Shown: piece by piece, positions 1 to 8,302 of the stretch | How the letters are laid out: each line of letters starts with the position of its first letter | Numbering within the stretch: position 1 is the stretch's first letter | Assembly: GCF_002216795.1 (NCBI RefSeq) | Contig: NZ_CP022316.1 | Location: 806,001 to 870,000, forward strand | Length of the DNA stretch: 64,000 nt | Reading direction: 5' to 3' | Source of the DNA: Brachybacterium avium | GTDB lineage: Bacteria > Actinomycetota > Actinomycetes > Actinomycetales > Dermabacteraceae | Notes under the pieces: generated by a model | The model's database searches: none | What the model was told of the DNA's origin: nothing | The model's input: only the letters and a program-made list of their open reading frames with translations | Made by a program: the position numbers and the translations under genes

Positions 1-49
1 AGGATGAGAGCACCATCCGGCCCGTGGGCCGCCCACCCCAGGAGGACTC

Positions 50-850
50 ATGAACAGAACCACCGGAACCAGCACCTGGACCGACCTGTCCGTCCAGGAC
101 CTCGACGCCGCCAAGGCCTTCTACTCAGGAGTCTTCGGCTGGACCTTCGACGATCTCGGCGAGGAGTTCGCCCACTACGCGATGATCACCAACAGCGACG
201 GCGCCTACGTGGGCGGGGCGATGTCTGTGGCCGGGATGACGACGCCCGACGGGAAGCCCCTGCTCACCGGCTGGGACACCTATCTCGCCGTCGACGACGT
301 GGAGGCGCGCCTCGCCGCAGCCCTCGAGAAGGGGGCTACGGCGCTGTCCTCGATCATGGACGTCGGCACCGATGGCCGGAACGTGATGCTGCAGGATCCC
401 ACCGGTGCCTCCGTCGGGATGTGGCAGGCCAAGGAGTTCGAGGGCTACGAGTTCACCGGGAAGCCCGGCTCCCCGGTGTGGTTCGAGCTGATGACCCATG
501 ACTTCGATACCGCCTCCGCGTTCTACGGCGCCGTGTTCGATGCCCAGTTCGTGCCGATGGGAGAGCCGATGGACGACGACTCCTTCCGCTACGTCACCAA
601 CGGCCCCGCGGAGACCGCGAGCTGGGGGCTGTGCGATGCCAGCGGCGCGATGCCGGCCGAGGCCACCGGTTGGCGCCACTACCTCGCTGTCGACTCCACC
701 GCAGCCGCGATCGAGCGCATCGAGGAGCACGGCGGGCGAGTGCTGGACGGCCCGATCGACTCCCCCTTCGGCCGGATCACCACGATCGCAGATCCCGAGG
801 GCGCCACCTTCCAGATCAGCGCGATGAGCGAGGCCGTCCCGGAGGGGTGA
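50..850 (+). CDS. VOC family protein with two glyoxalase/bleomycin-resistance-like domains
   Basis: The 266-residue protein holds two vicinal-oxygen-chelate repeats, about residues 8-120 and 130-260. Each starts with a W-x-[DE]-L pattern followed by an AFYxxVF helix (KAFYSGVFGW near residue 24 and SAFYGAVF in the second half). Tandem VOC proteins of this length are usually cytoplasmic and annotated as glyoxalase or bleomycin-resistance-like, but their substrates are seldom known. An AGGAGG ribosome site lies just upstream of the ATG, which supports this start. No neighbour indicates a substrate. Family assignment is strong; function is open. Confidence 0.85.
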   Translation: MNRTTGTSTWTDLSVQDLDAAKAFYSGVFGWTFDDLGEEFAHYAMITNSDGAYVGGAMSVAGMTTPDGKPLLTGWDTYLAVDDVEARLAAALEKGATALSSIMDVGTDGRNVMLQDPTGASVGMWQAKEFEGYEFTGKPGSPVWFELMTHDFDTASAFYGAVFDAQFVPMGEPMDDDSFRYVTNGPAETASWGLCDASGAMPAEATGWRHYLAVDSTAAAIERIEEHGGRVLDGPIDSPFGRITTIADPEGATFQISAMSEAVPEG

Positions 851-943
851 GGGGCGCTGCAGGGGCGGCATCCCACGCGGACGAGAAGTCCCCTCGGAGC
901 CCGATGCCACAACTGTCAGACACGTGTCGCATTCTGTGAGTGT

Positions 944-1378
944 GTGCGCATGCCCTGCATGTGGCCCACGCTCATCGTCCTCGCAGGTGGACCCGATCGG
1001 CCCGGCGAGGGATCGGCACTGCTGGCAAGGGACCCCATGCTCCTCACCCCCGATATGACCGACGCCTTCGGCGACTGGATCGCGCTGGACCGAATCCGGC
1101 GTGCTCTCTTCGCCGCCCGGCCGGAGCTCGACGATTCCCTGGTCCCCGACGAGGTGCGACCGCTGCTGCTGGTCCTACGACCTGGTGGCGGCGCGCTGCT
1201 CGTCGCGCGGTCCGCCGAAGATGCCAGCGAGCAATGGATCGTCGGCATTCCACGACAGCCCGCTCCGGTGCTCCATGAGGTCGGCTCCCCTGACGAGGTC
1301 GTAAGGATCGTGCTGGATGCTCTCGAGCTGTCGAGCTCGCCCGCGCCGAGGAGCACCGCCACCGACGATCAGGGGTGA
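944..1378 (+). CDS. Hypothetical protein, intact paralogue of the broken gene at 6590
   Basis: I do not recognise a family. The first in-frame ATG gives 144 residues. An internal ATG at 1037 starts the sequence MLLTPDMTDAFGDW, which matches the start of the broken gene at 6590, so the real start may be 1037, giving 113 residues. The body is acidic, soluble and rich in short strands, with a conserved D-E-x-R-P-L-L stretch shared by both copies. No signal peptide or membrane segment is visible. The gene stands alone between the VOC gene and a flavin reductase-like gene. Confidence 0.6.
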   Translation: MRMPCMWPTLIVLAGGPDRPGEGSALLARDPMLLTPDMTDAFGDWIALDRIRRALFAARPELDDSLVPDEVRPLLLVLRPGGGALLVARSAEDASEQWIVGIPRQPAPVLHEVGSPDEVVRIVLDALELSSSPAPRSTATDDQG

Positions 1379-1477
1379 GGCTCACAGTGCCTTCAGGTGC
1401 GCAGGCATGTGACATCGTGCGGCGGTCATGGGTTCCGGACCTCCACCCCCGGCCGCTCGCGGCCTACAGTGAAAGCC

Positions 1478-2002
1478 ATGCTGACTGACACCGCGCTCCG
1501 AGAGGCGTTCTCGCACTTCCCCCAGGGAGTCGTCCTGGTGGCAGCGGAGGTGGACGGCGTCCGCCAGGGCCTGGTCGCCTCGACCTTCACCGTCGGCGTC
1601 TCCCTGGATCCGCCCTTGGTCTCCGTGGCGGTGCAGCACAGCTCGCGCACCTGGCCCCTCCTGCGCGCGCAGGAGCATCTGGGAGTGACGATGCTGGGGC
1701 CCGCGCAGCTGCCGGTGGCCCGTCAGCTCGCCTCGACGGATCGTGCCCGTCGCTTCGACGGGGTCGAGGTGAGCGTCGATCCGCAGGGCGCCCTGCTCGT
1801 GAAGGACGCCCCGGCGTGGATGACGGTGCGCATCTACGACCAGATGCGGGCCGGCGACCACGACCTGGTGCTGCTCGAGGTGCTGTCGATCGGCAGCGAT
1901 CCCGGGGCCGAGGCCGTGGTGTTCCACCGCAGCCGGTACAAAGAGCTGGCCGGTGAGGGGCAGAACACGCCTCACGCGGTCACGCGCGGCTCCCGGTCGT
2001 GA
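1478..2002 (+). CDS. Flavin reductase-like (FMN-binding split-barrel) domain protein
   Basis: From the ATG at 1478 the protein has 174 residues and fits the HpaC/flavin-reductase-like split barrel. It opens with an LREAFSHFPQGVVLVAA stretch, has a V-A-S-T-F-T-V core (family form ASSFxSVS), and continues with SLDPPLVSVAV and later the conserved F-D-G-V-E motif. Such proteins bind FMN or FAD and use NAD(P)H to supply reduced flavin to a monooxygenase, but no monooxygenase is adjacent here. A longer in-frame extension to 1397 exists; I chose the start that begins at the conserved domain. Confidence 0.82.
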   Translation: MLTDTALREAFSHFPQGVVLVAAEVDGVRQGLVASTFTVGVSLDPPLVSVAVQHSSRTWPLLRAQEHLGVTMLGPAQLPVARQLASTDRARRFDGVEVSVDPQGALLVKDAPAWMTVRIYDQMRAGDHDLVLLEVLSIGSDPGAEAVVFHRSRYKELAGEGQNTPHAVTRGSRS

Positions 2003-2157
2003 TCCGTCCGGCGCTGCTCCCGTTCTTCTACGATGCTCACATCACGTTCCCACCCAAAGCATCGAACCCCTAGGTCGCGACCGCTCACTCCACGCCTCCA
2101 CGGGCCCCCGGCCGGTGGGGCACGAGCCGGCTGGGACCCTCATCTCGAAGGAGCGGC

Positions 2158-3642
2158 ATGACCGACACCACCGCCACCCTGTTCATCGACGGAGAGTGGG
2201 TCGCCTCGTCCTCCGGCGAGACCCGGGCAGTGCACTGCCCGGCCGACCAGAGCGAGGTCGGGGTGGTCTCCGAGGCCACCCCGGAGGACGTCGAGCGTGC
2301 TGTCCTCGCGGCCCGTCAGGCCTTCGAGGCCCGTGTCTGGGCCGACCGGCCCGCTGCGGAGCGCGGCGACTTCCTGCTGCGGGTCGCTGATGCTCTGCAG
2401 GAGCGCAGGGCGGAGTTCGCCCGCGCCGAGGCCTTCGACACCGGCAAGCGCCTGGTCGAGGCCGAGGGCGATATGGACGACATCACCGCCTGCTTCCGCT
2501 ACTTCGGCAAGATCGCCGGCCAGCATCCGGGCCGACTGATCGATGCCGGCGACGAGCGCGTGATCTCCCGTGTGGTCCACGAACCGATCGGGGTGTGCGG
2601 CATGATCACGCCCTGGAACTTCCCACTGCTGCAGGCCTCGTGGAAGATCGCGCCGGCCCTGGCCGCGGGCAACTCCTTCATCATCAAACCCGCCGAGCTC
2701 ACCCCCCACACCACCATCTTGATCATCGACGTGCTGGACCGGCTGGGCCTGCCCGCCGGGGTCGCGAACCTGGTCCTCGGGGACGGCGCCGTGGTCGGTG
2801 CGCCGCTGTCCTCCCACCCGGAGATCGACCTGGTCTCCTTCACCGGTGGCCTGGTCACCGGCCGGAAGATCGCGGAGGCAGCCGCGCAGGGCATCAAGCA
2901 GGTCGCCCTCGAACTGGGCGGGAAGAACCCCAACCTCATCTTCGCCGACGCCGATTACGAGGCCGCGCTCGACAACGCGCTGAACGCCGGTTTCATGGAT
3001 TCCGGCCTGCTGTGCTCTGCGGGCACGCGCCTGATCGTGCAGGAGTCCATCGCCGAACGATTCGTCGATGACCTGGTGGCCCGGGCCGAGGGCATCGTCA
3101 TGGGCGGCCCCTTGGATGAGCAGGCGGAGACCGGCCCGCTGATCTCGAAGGAGCATCGCGACAAGGTCACCGACTACGTGCAGCGCGGCATCGCCGCCGG
3201 TGCCCGGCTGCGCACCGGAGGTCACTGGGGCGGCCCCGAGCACGAGCAGGGGTTCTTCTTCGCCCCGACCGTGCTGGACCGGTGCGCCGTGGACAACCCC
3301 GCCGTGGTCGAGGAGGGCTTCGGCCCGGTGATCACCGTGGAGACCTTCTCCACCGAGGAGGAGGCGATCGCGATCGCCAACCACACCGAGTACGGCCTGG
3401 CCGGCGGCGTATGGACCTCGAACTCCGGGACCGCGAACCGGGTCTCGCGGCGACTGCGCCACGGCACCATCTGGATCAACGACTACCACCCCTACCTGCC
3501 GCAGGCGGAGTGGGGCGGCTTCAAGATGTCGGGCGTCGGCCGCGAGCTCGGCCCCACCGGGCTCGAGGAGTACACCGAGGCCAAGCACATCTTCGAGAAC
3601 ACCGAGCCGGCCGTGACCGGCTGGTTCCCGCGCAAGGACTGA
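2158..3642 (+). CDS. betB: Betaine-aldehyde dehydrogenase (aldehyde dehydrogenase superfamily)
   Basis: The 494-residue protein has full aldehyde dehydrogenase architecture. Asn154 sits in the WNF motif, Lys178 in IIKPAELTP contacts NAD, Glu252 in LELGGKNPN is the general base, and Cys286 in SGLLCSAGTR is the nucleophile. The expected reaction is NAD(P)+-dependent oxidation of betaine aldehyde to glycine betaine. Substrate choice is inferred from the downstream choline oxidase gene, 82 bases away on the same strand. The two together make the osmoprotectant glycine betaine from choline. An AAGGAG site precedes the ATG. Family call is near certain; substrate is well supported by context. Confidence 0.93.
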   Translation: MTDTTATLFIDGEWVASSSGETRAVHCPADQSEVGVVSEATPEDVERAVLAARQAFEARVWADRPAAERGDFLLRVADALQERRAEFARAEAFDTGKRLVEAEGDMDDITACFRYFGKIAGQHPGRLIDAGDERVISRVVHEPIGVCGMITPWNFPLLQASWKIAPALAAGNSFIIKPAELTPHTTILIIDVLDRLGLPAGVANLVLGDGAVVGAPLSSHPEIDLVSFTGGLVTGRKIAEAAAQGIKQVALELGGKNPNLIFADADYEAALDNALNAGFMDSGLLCSAGTRLIVQESIAERFVDDLVARAEGIVMGGPLDEQAETGPLISKEHRDKVTDYVQRGIAAGARLRTGGHWGGPEHEQGFFFAPTVLDRCAVDNPAVVEEGFGPVITVETFSTEEEAIAIANHTEYGLAGGVWTSNSGTANRVSRRLRHGTIWINDYHPYLPQAEWGGFKMSGVGRELGPTGLEEYTEAKHIFENTEPAVTGWFPRKD

Positions 3643-3724
3643 TCTCCGCGCCCTCCCGGGCCTCCCGCCGCTCCTCGCCTCGGAGCGCTCCCCACCTCGC
3701 CCCCCTCGACAGGAAGCAGCAGAC

Positions 3725-5317
3725 ATGTCCGCACCGGAGCTCACGTCCGAGAACCCCATCGCCGAGTTCGACTACGTCATCGTCGGCGGCGGCTCCGCGG
3801 GAGCCGTCCTGGCCGCGCGGCTGAGCGAGGACCCCGACGTCGACGTGGCCCTGCTCGAGGCCGGTCCCTCCGATCTCCAGCACCGGGAGGTGCTGGAGCT
3901 CGCGCGCTGGCCCGAGCTGCTCGGGGGCGGCCTGGACTGGGACTACCCGATCGAGCCGCAGGAGCGGGGCAACTCCTTCCTGCGCCATGCACGCGCGAAG
4001 GTGCTCGGCGGCTGCTCCTCCCACAACTCCTGCATCGCCTTCCATCCACCGGCGGAGGACATGGACCTGTGGGAGAAGCTCGGCGCCGCGGGCTGGAACG
4101 CCGAGACGATCATGCCGCTGATCGCCCGGATGGAGACGAACCTGTCCCGCACCGGTGAGGGCCACGGCACCGACGGCCCCGTGCACCTCATGGATGTCCC
4201 GCCCGAGGACGCCGTGGGCGTGGCGCTGCTGGAGGCCTGCGAGCAGGCCGGTATCCCGCGCGCCAGGTTCAACGACTTCGAGACCGTGGTCCACGGCGCG
4301 AACTGGTTCCAGGTCAACCGGCAGGCGGACGGCACCCGCGCCTCCTCCTCGGTGTCCTATCTCCACCCGAACCTGGAGCGCGAGAACCTGCACGTCCTCA
4401 CCGGTCTGCAGGTGATGCGGGTGCTCTTCGACGAGGATCAGCGGGCCATGGGCGTTCAGTACATCGACAACGCCTTCGACCGCTCCTCGCTCATGCACGC
4501 TCGGCGCGAGGTGATCCTCTCCGCCGGGGCGATCGACTCCCCCAAGCTGCTGATGCTCTCCGGGATCGGTCCCGCCGACCACCTGCGAGAGGTGGGCATC
4601 GAGGTGCGCGTCGACTCCCCCGGCGTCGGCTCGAACCTGCAGGACCATCCGGAAGCCGTCATCTCCTGGGAGTCGACGCAGCCGATGACCCGGGAGACCA
4701 CCCAGTGGTGGGAGATCGGGATCTTCTCCCCCACCCAGGAGGGCCTGGAGCTGCCGGACCTGATGATGCATTACGGCTCGGTGCCCTTCGACATGCACAC
4801 CCGGCGCCAGGGCTACCCCACCTCGCCGGAGTCCTTCGCACTCACGCCGAACGTCACCCACGCCCGCTCGCGCGGCACGGTGCGCCTGCGCACGATCGAC
4901 TACCGCGACAAGCCGCAGGTCGATCCGCGCTACTTCACCGACGAAGCGGGCCATGACATGGCCGTCGCTGTGGCCGGGATTCGGAAGGCCCGCGAGATCG
5001 TCTCCCAGCCCGGGATGGACGCCTACCGAGGGCGCGAGCTGTTCCCCGGCGAGGCTGTCCAGAGTGACGAGGAGATCGCCGACTACGTCTCCAAGACCCA
5101 CAACACCGTCTACCACCCGGCGGGCTCCTGCCGAATGGGCGCGGTGGACGACGAACTGTCGCCGCTGGACCCGCAGCTGCGGGTCAAGGGCGTCACGGGC
5201 CTGCGCGTGGTCGACGGCTCCGTCATGCCGCAGCTGGTCGCGGTGAACCCCAACCTCACCACGATGCTGATCGGCGAGCGTGCGGCGGATTTGATCCGCG
5301 GCGCACAGCGGAGCTGA
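3725..5317 (+). CDS. codA: Choline oxidase/choline dehydrogenase (GMC flavoprotein)
   Basis: This 530-residue GMC oxidoreductase has the FAD-binding VGGGSAGA motif at about residues 20-27. It resembles Arthrobacter globiformis choline oxidase closely in the stretches I can recall. His100 in GGCSSHNSC corresponds to the histidine that carries covalent FAD, and Ser102 to the active-site serine. His308, Glu310, His349, His464 and Asn508 fall at a constant offset of two from the Arthrobacter residues His310, Glu312, His351, His466 and Asn510. That favours an oxygen-using choline oxidase over a membrane-linked BetA dehydrogenase. It likely makes betaine aldehyde for the upstream dehydrogenase. A strong terminator follows. 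Confidence 0.9.
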   Translation: MSAPELTSENPIAEFDYVIVGGGSAGAVLAARLSEDPDVDVALLEAGPSDLQHREVLELARWPELLGGGLDWDYPIEPQERGNSFLRHARAKVLGGCSSHNSCIAFHPPAEDMDLWEKLGAAGWNAETIMPLIARMETNLSRTGEGHGTDGPVHLMDVPPEDAVGVALLEACEQAGIPRARFNDFETVVHGANWFQVNRQADGTRASSSVSYLHPNLERENLHVLTGLQVMRVLFDEDQRAMGVQYIDNAFDRSSLMHARREVILSAGAIDSPKLLMLSGIGPADHLREVGIEVRVDSPGVGSNLQDHPEAVISWESTQPMTRETTQWWEIGIFSPTQEGLELPDLMMHYGSVPFDMHTRRQGYPTSPESFALTPNVTHARSRGTVRLRTIDYRDKPQVDPRYFTDEAGHDMAVAVAGIRKAREIVSQPGMDAYRGRELFPGEAVQSDEEIADYVSKTHNTVYHPAGSCRMGAVDDELSPLDPQLRVKGVTGLRVVDGSVMPQLVAVNPNLTTMLIGERAADLIRGAQRS

Positions 5318-5361
5318 TCCCGACCGCCCCGGATCGGCCCCGTCTCGGACCCACCCGCCAA

Positions 5362-5391
5362 GACGGCCCCGCACCGAGGTGCGGGGCCGTC
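5362..5391. terminator. Bidirectional intrinsic-type terminator
   Basis: A perfect 13-bp stem (GACGGCCCCGCAC with its complement) closes on a CGAG tetraloop. It lies between the converging choline oxidase and quinone oxidoreductase genes, so it can end transcription from both sides. There is no long T tract, as is common in high-GC actinobacteria. Confidence 0.8.
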
Positions 5392-5422
5392 CACCGGTCA
5401 CTCAGCGGGTGGGTGGTGCCGT

Positions 5423-6345
5423 TCAGCGGGTCGCGTCGATGAGCAGCTTCCCGTTCGCGGTGCCGGCCATGCTGACCTCGAAGGCCTCGGCGGCGTCGGC
5501 GAGCGCGAAGGTGCGGTCGATCTCGACGTCGAGGGTGCCGGCGGCGACCTTCTCCAGCAGCATGTGCAGGCGGGCGCCGTCCGGTCGCACCCACACCCAG
5601 TGCCCGCCGGCCTCCTCGACCGAGGGATCGGCGATCGAGACGTGTCGGCCGCCCTCGGCGAGCAGCGCAAGGGTGTCCTCGCGGACCTCGCCCACGAAGT
5701 CCGCCACGGCGCTCACGCCGTCGGGCGCGATCTCGCGGACCCGCTCGACGAGGCCTTCCCCGTAGGCGACCGGAGTGACGCCGATGGCCGTCAGCTTCTT
5801 GTGGTTACGCGGCGAGGCAGTGCCGATCACGGTCGCCCCGAGCTCCCGGGCGAGCTGCGCGGCGAGGTACCCGACCCCTCCGGAGGCGGCATGGATGAGC
5901 AGGGTGTCGTCTCCGGTCAGCTCCAGGGTCTCGAGGCTGCGCAGGGCGGTGAGCCCGGTCAGGGGCAGGCCTGCGGCGGCCTCGAACCCGACACCATCCG
6001 GGATCACGGCGACGGACGTGGCCGGCAGCGCGACGTACTCGGCGAAGGTGCCGCCGTGCAGGACGTCCTTGCGGCCGTAGGAGGCGACCCGGTCACCGGG
6101 GGTGAACTCGGGGTGTCGGGGCCGACGGCCTCGACCACGCCGGCCACGTCCCAGCCCGGGATGACCGGGAAGACCACGTCCATCAGGGCATCCAGGCCCC
6201 CGCTCATCACCTTCCAGTCGACAGGGTTCACGGCGGCGCGCTCCACCCGGATCAGCACCGCGCCCGGGCTGACCTTCGGCAGCGGGGCATCGGTGAGCTC
6301 GAGGGTGGAGGGGCCGCCGTACTCGGAATATGTCATTGCACGCAT
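5423..6345 (-). pseudogene. Zinc-type alcohol dehydrogenase/quinone oxidoreductase, frameshifted
   Basis: Two overlapping reading frames together encode one complete medium-chain dehydrogenase of about 307 residues. The N-terminal part (MRAMTYSEYGG to VVEAVGPD) lies in one frame. The remainder begins at PEFTPGDRV in another frame and includes the nucleotide-binding ASGGVGYLAAQ motif and a family-typical C-terminus. The switch falls at a run of four G on the + strand at 6110-6113; five would restore one frame. Members are NADPH:quinone reductase-like and usually lack catalytic zinc. The start could also be the ATG at 6336. Either a real frameshift or a homopolymer sequencing error. Confidence 0.8.
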
Positions 6346-6589
6346 GGCGGGCACAACGCGGGGCGGGGGCGACGCATTCCCGGTCCGCACCTCCCGGAAT
6401 GGTGCCACCGGTGCGTCGGCGCCGTCCTGTCCTGTGCCTGAGATACCTGGGACGACGTCGCACCAGGTGGACATACTTCCGAAATGTCCGATTCGTGCGT
6501 CATGCTGTACCTACCAGGCGCAGCACCGGCAGGCATGTCTCATGCGCCGATCCGCTGTCCCCGGATCCCGTCCCCATGGAAGGAAATGC

Positions 6590-6913
6590 ATGCTCCTCAC
6601 TCCCACCATGGCCGAAGCGTTCGGCGACTGGCTGGAACGCGAGCGGATCCATCACGCCCTCGTCCGTGCCCGCCCGGATCTCGAGGGCCGGCTGGAGCTC
6701 GACTAAGAACGACCGCTGCTGCGGATCCCGCTCATCGACGGCACGACCATGCTCGTGGCGAAGACCAGCGAGGAGCCCGGGACCGGGTGGGTGCTCGGGG
6801 TCCCGGATCCGCAGTTCCCGATGCTGCACGAGGCGGGAACTCTGAGCGAGCTGGTCCATCGAGCACTGGATGTCCTGGATGCACGACGTCCCGACCGCGC
6901 AGCGGCTCCGTGA
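6590..6913 (+). pseudogene. Paralogue of the 944-1378 protein, interrupted by an in-frame TAA
   Basis: From the ATG at 6590, preceded by a GGAAGGA ribosome site, the frame reads MLLTPTMAEAFGDWLERE, clearly related to the intact protein at 1037. Codon 39 is TAA (6704-6706). Reading through it, the frame continues ERPLLRIPLIDGTTMLVAKT and stays colinear with the paralogue to a TGA at 6911. The full product would be 106 residues. A single G-to-T change in a GAA codon would explain the stop. It is a recent pseudogene, a sequencing error or, less likely, a read-through product. Confidence 0.65.
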
Positions 6914-6928
6914 CCGGCCGATCGCTGC

Positions 6929-8302
6929 TCAGCTCAGCAGCGCCTGCCCGAACATGGTGTCCTTCGCGCCCACGCCGGGCAGCACGGCGAACATGGCGGA
7001 GGCGACGTGGCGCAGGTACTCCTCGAGCGCATCGGTGGTGACCATCCGCTCCAGGATCGGGAAGAAGGACTCCCGCGGGTCGCGGACGTAGGCGATGAAG
7101 AACAGCCCGGCGTCGATCCGGCCCAGGGAGTCGCTGCCCTCGGTGAAGTTATAGCCGCGCCGCAGCATGCGGGCGCCCTGGTTGCTGTGCGGGGAGACGA
7201 TGCGGATGTGGGCGTCGCGCGCGATGGCCGGGCCACCGTCCACGGTGGCGGCGAAGTCCGGATCGATGAACTCATCGGTCCCGGCGCTCGGCTCGGCGAC
7301 CGACAGCGGCGCACCGAAGCGCTTGTCGCGACCGATGATCTCGTGCTGCTCGACCAGTCGCAGCCGGTCCCAGGTCTCGAGGTTCATCCGGATCTTGCGG
7401 ATCATCATGTAGGAGCCGCCGGCCAGGTGTGCTCCGCCGGAGTCCTGCTCGGAGATCCACAGCTGCTCCGCGAGCTCCTCGGCACCATCCTCCTGCTTGA
7501 GATTGTTGGTGCCGTCCTTGTACCCGAACAGGTTCCGCGGGGTCTCCTGCGTGGTCGAGGTGGAGGAGGTGCGCCCGTATCCCATCTGCGTCCACCGCAG
7601 CGCCGCGGTGCCGACCGCGATCCGGGTGAGGTTGCGGATGGCGTGCATGGCGACCTGAGCATCATCGGCGCAGGCCTGGATGACCAGGTCCCCGTCGGAG
7701 CGTTCGGCCTGCAGGGCTTCACCGGCGAAGCGCGGGACACCTTCGGCCAGGGCCTCGGGCATGCGGTCCGCGATCCCGAAGCGGTCCTCCCCGTCGGCGT
7801 CGACGAAGAAGGAGCGCCCCACGCCGACGGTGATCGTGACGGATGAGGCGGGATACCCCCAGGCCTCCCCGGTGTCGCGGGGGACGGCCTGCAGGTTCGC
7901 GAGCGGCTCCCCGCCGACGAGCCCGCCGGTGCTCATCTGCTCCGCGGCCACCAGCCATTGCTGCATGAGGCGGCGCACCGCGTCCAGGTCCGTGGCAGTG
8001 ACGTCGTAGGCGGCGGTGAACAGGTAGTCCTGCGCCGCGGTGGTGATGCCCTGCTGGTGCGCACCGCGCAGAGGGTACGTGCGGTCCAGGGGGTCGACCG
8101 CGGCCGCCTCCTCGGCGCTGGCCCGGGCGCCGGCGAATCCGCCGAGCCCCCCGAGCATCCCGCCGGCGAGGATCCCGGCACCGGCGGCGCCCAGCAGGCC
8201 GCGTCGACCGACGGCGCGCGGGGCGGGGGCCCGCCCGTCCGCTGGTGCCTGCGCGGTGCCGGGCTCCACGTCGGAGGTCTCGTGATCGCGTCGCCGGGTC
8301 AT
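6929..8302 (-). CDS. efeB: EfeB, Tat-exported Dyp-type haem peroxidase (iron uptake)
   Basis: The 457-residue protein begins with a twin-arginine signal (VGRRGLLGAAG near residue 31), so it is exported folded with haem. The DyP GxxDG motif appears as GYKDG, and a later PHSNQGARMLRRGYNFTEG segment carries the proximal-histidine region. EfeB is the haem peroxidase/deferrochelatase of the EfeUOB system, acting outside the membrane to oxidise iron or release it from haem. Its ATG overlaps the efeO stop by four bases (ATGA), so the two are translationally coupled. It is the last gene of the efeUOB operon. Confidence 0.95.
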   Translation of the reverse strand: MTRRRDHETSDVEPGTAQAPADGRAPAPRAVGRRGLLGAAGAGILAGGMLGGLGGFAGARASAEEAAAVDPLDRTYPLRGAHQQGITTAAQDYLFTAAYDVTATDLDAVRRLMQQWLVAAEQMSTGGLVGGEPLANLQAVPRDTGEAWGYPASSVTITVGVGRSFFVDADGEDRFGIADRMPEALAEGVPRFAGEALQAERSDGDLVIQACADDAQVAMHAIRNLTRIAVGTAALRWTQMGYGRTSSTSTTQETPRNLFGYKDGTNNLKQEDGAEELAEQLWISEQDSGGAHLAGGSYMMIRKIRMNLETWDRLRLVEQHEIIGRDKRFGAPLSVAEPSAGTDEFIDPDFAATVDGGPAIARDAHIRIVSPHSNQGARMLRRGYNFTEGSDSLGRIDAGLFFIAYVRDPRESFFPILERMVTTDALEEYLRHVASAMFAVLPGVGAKDTMFGQALLS

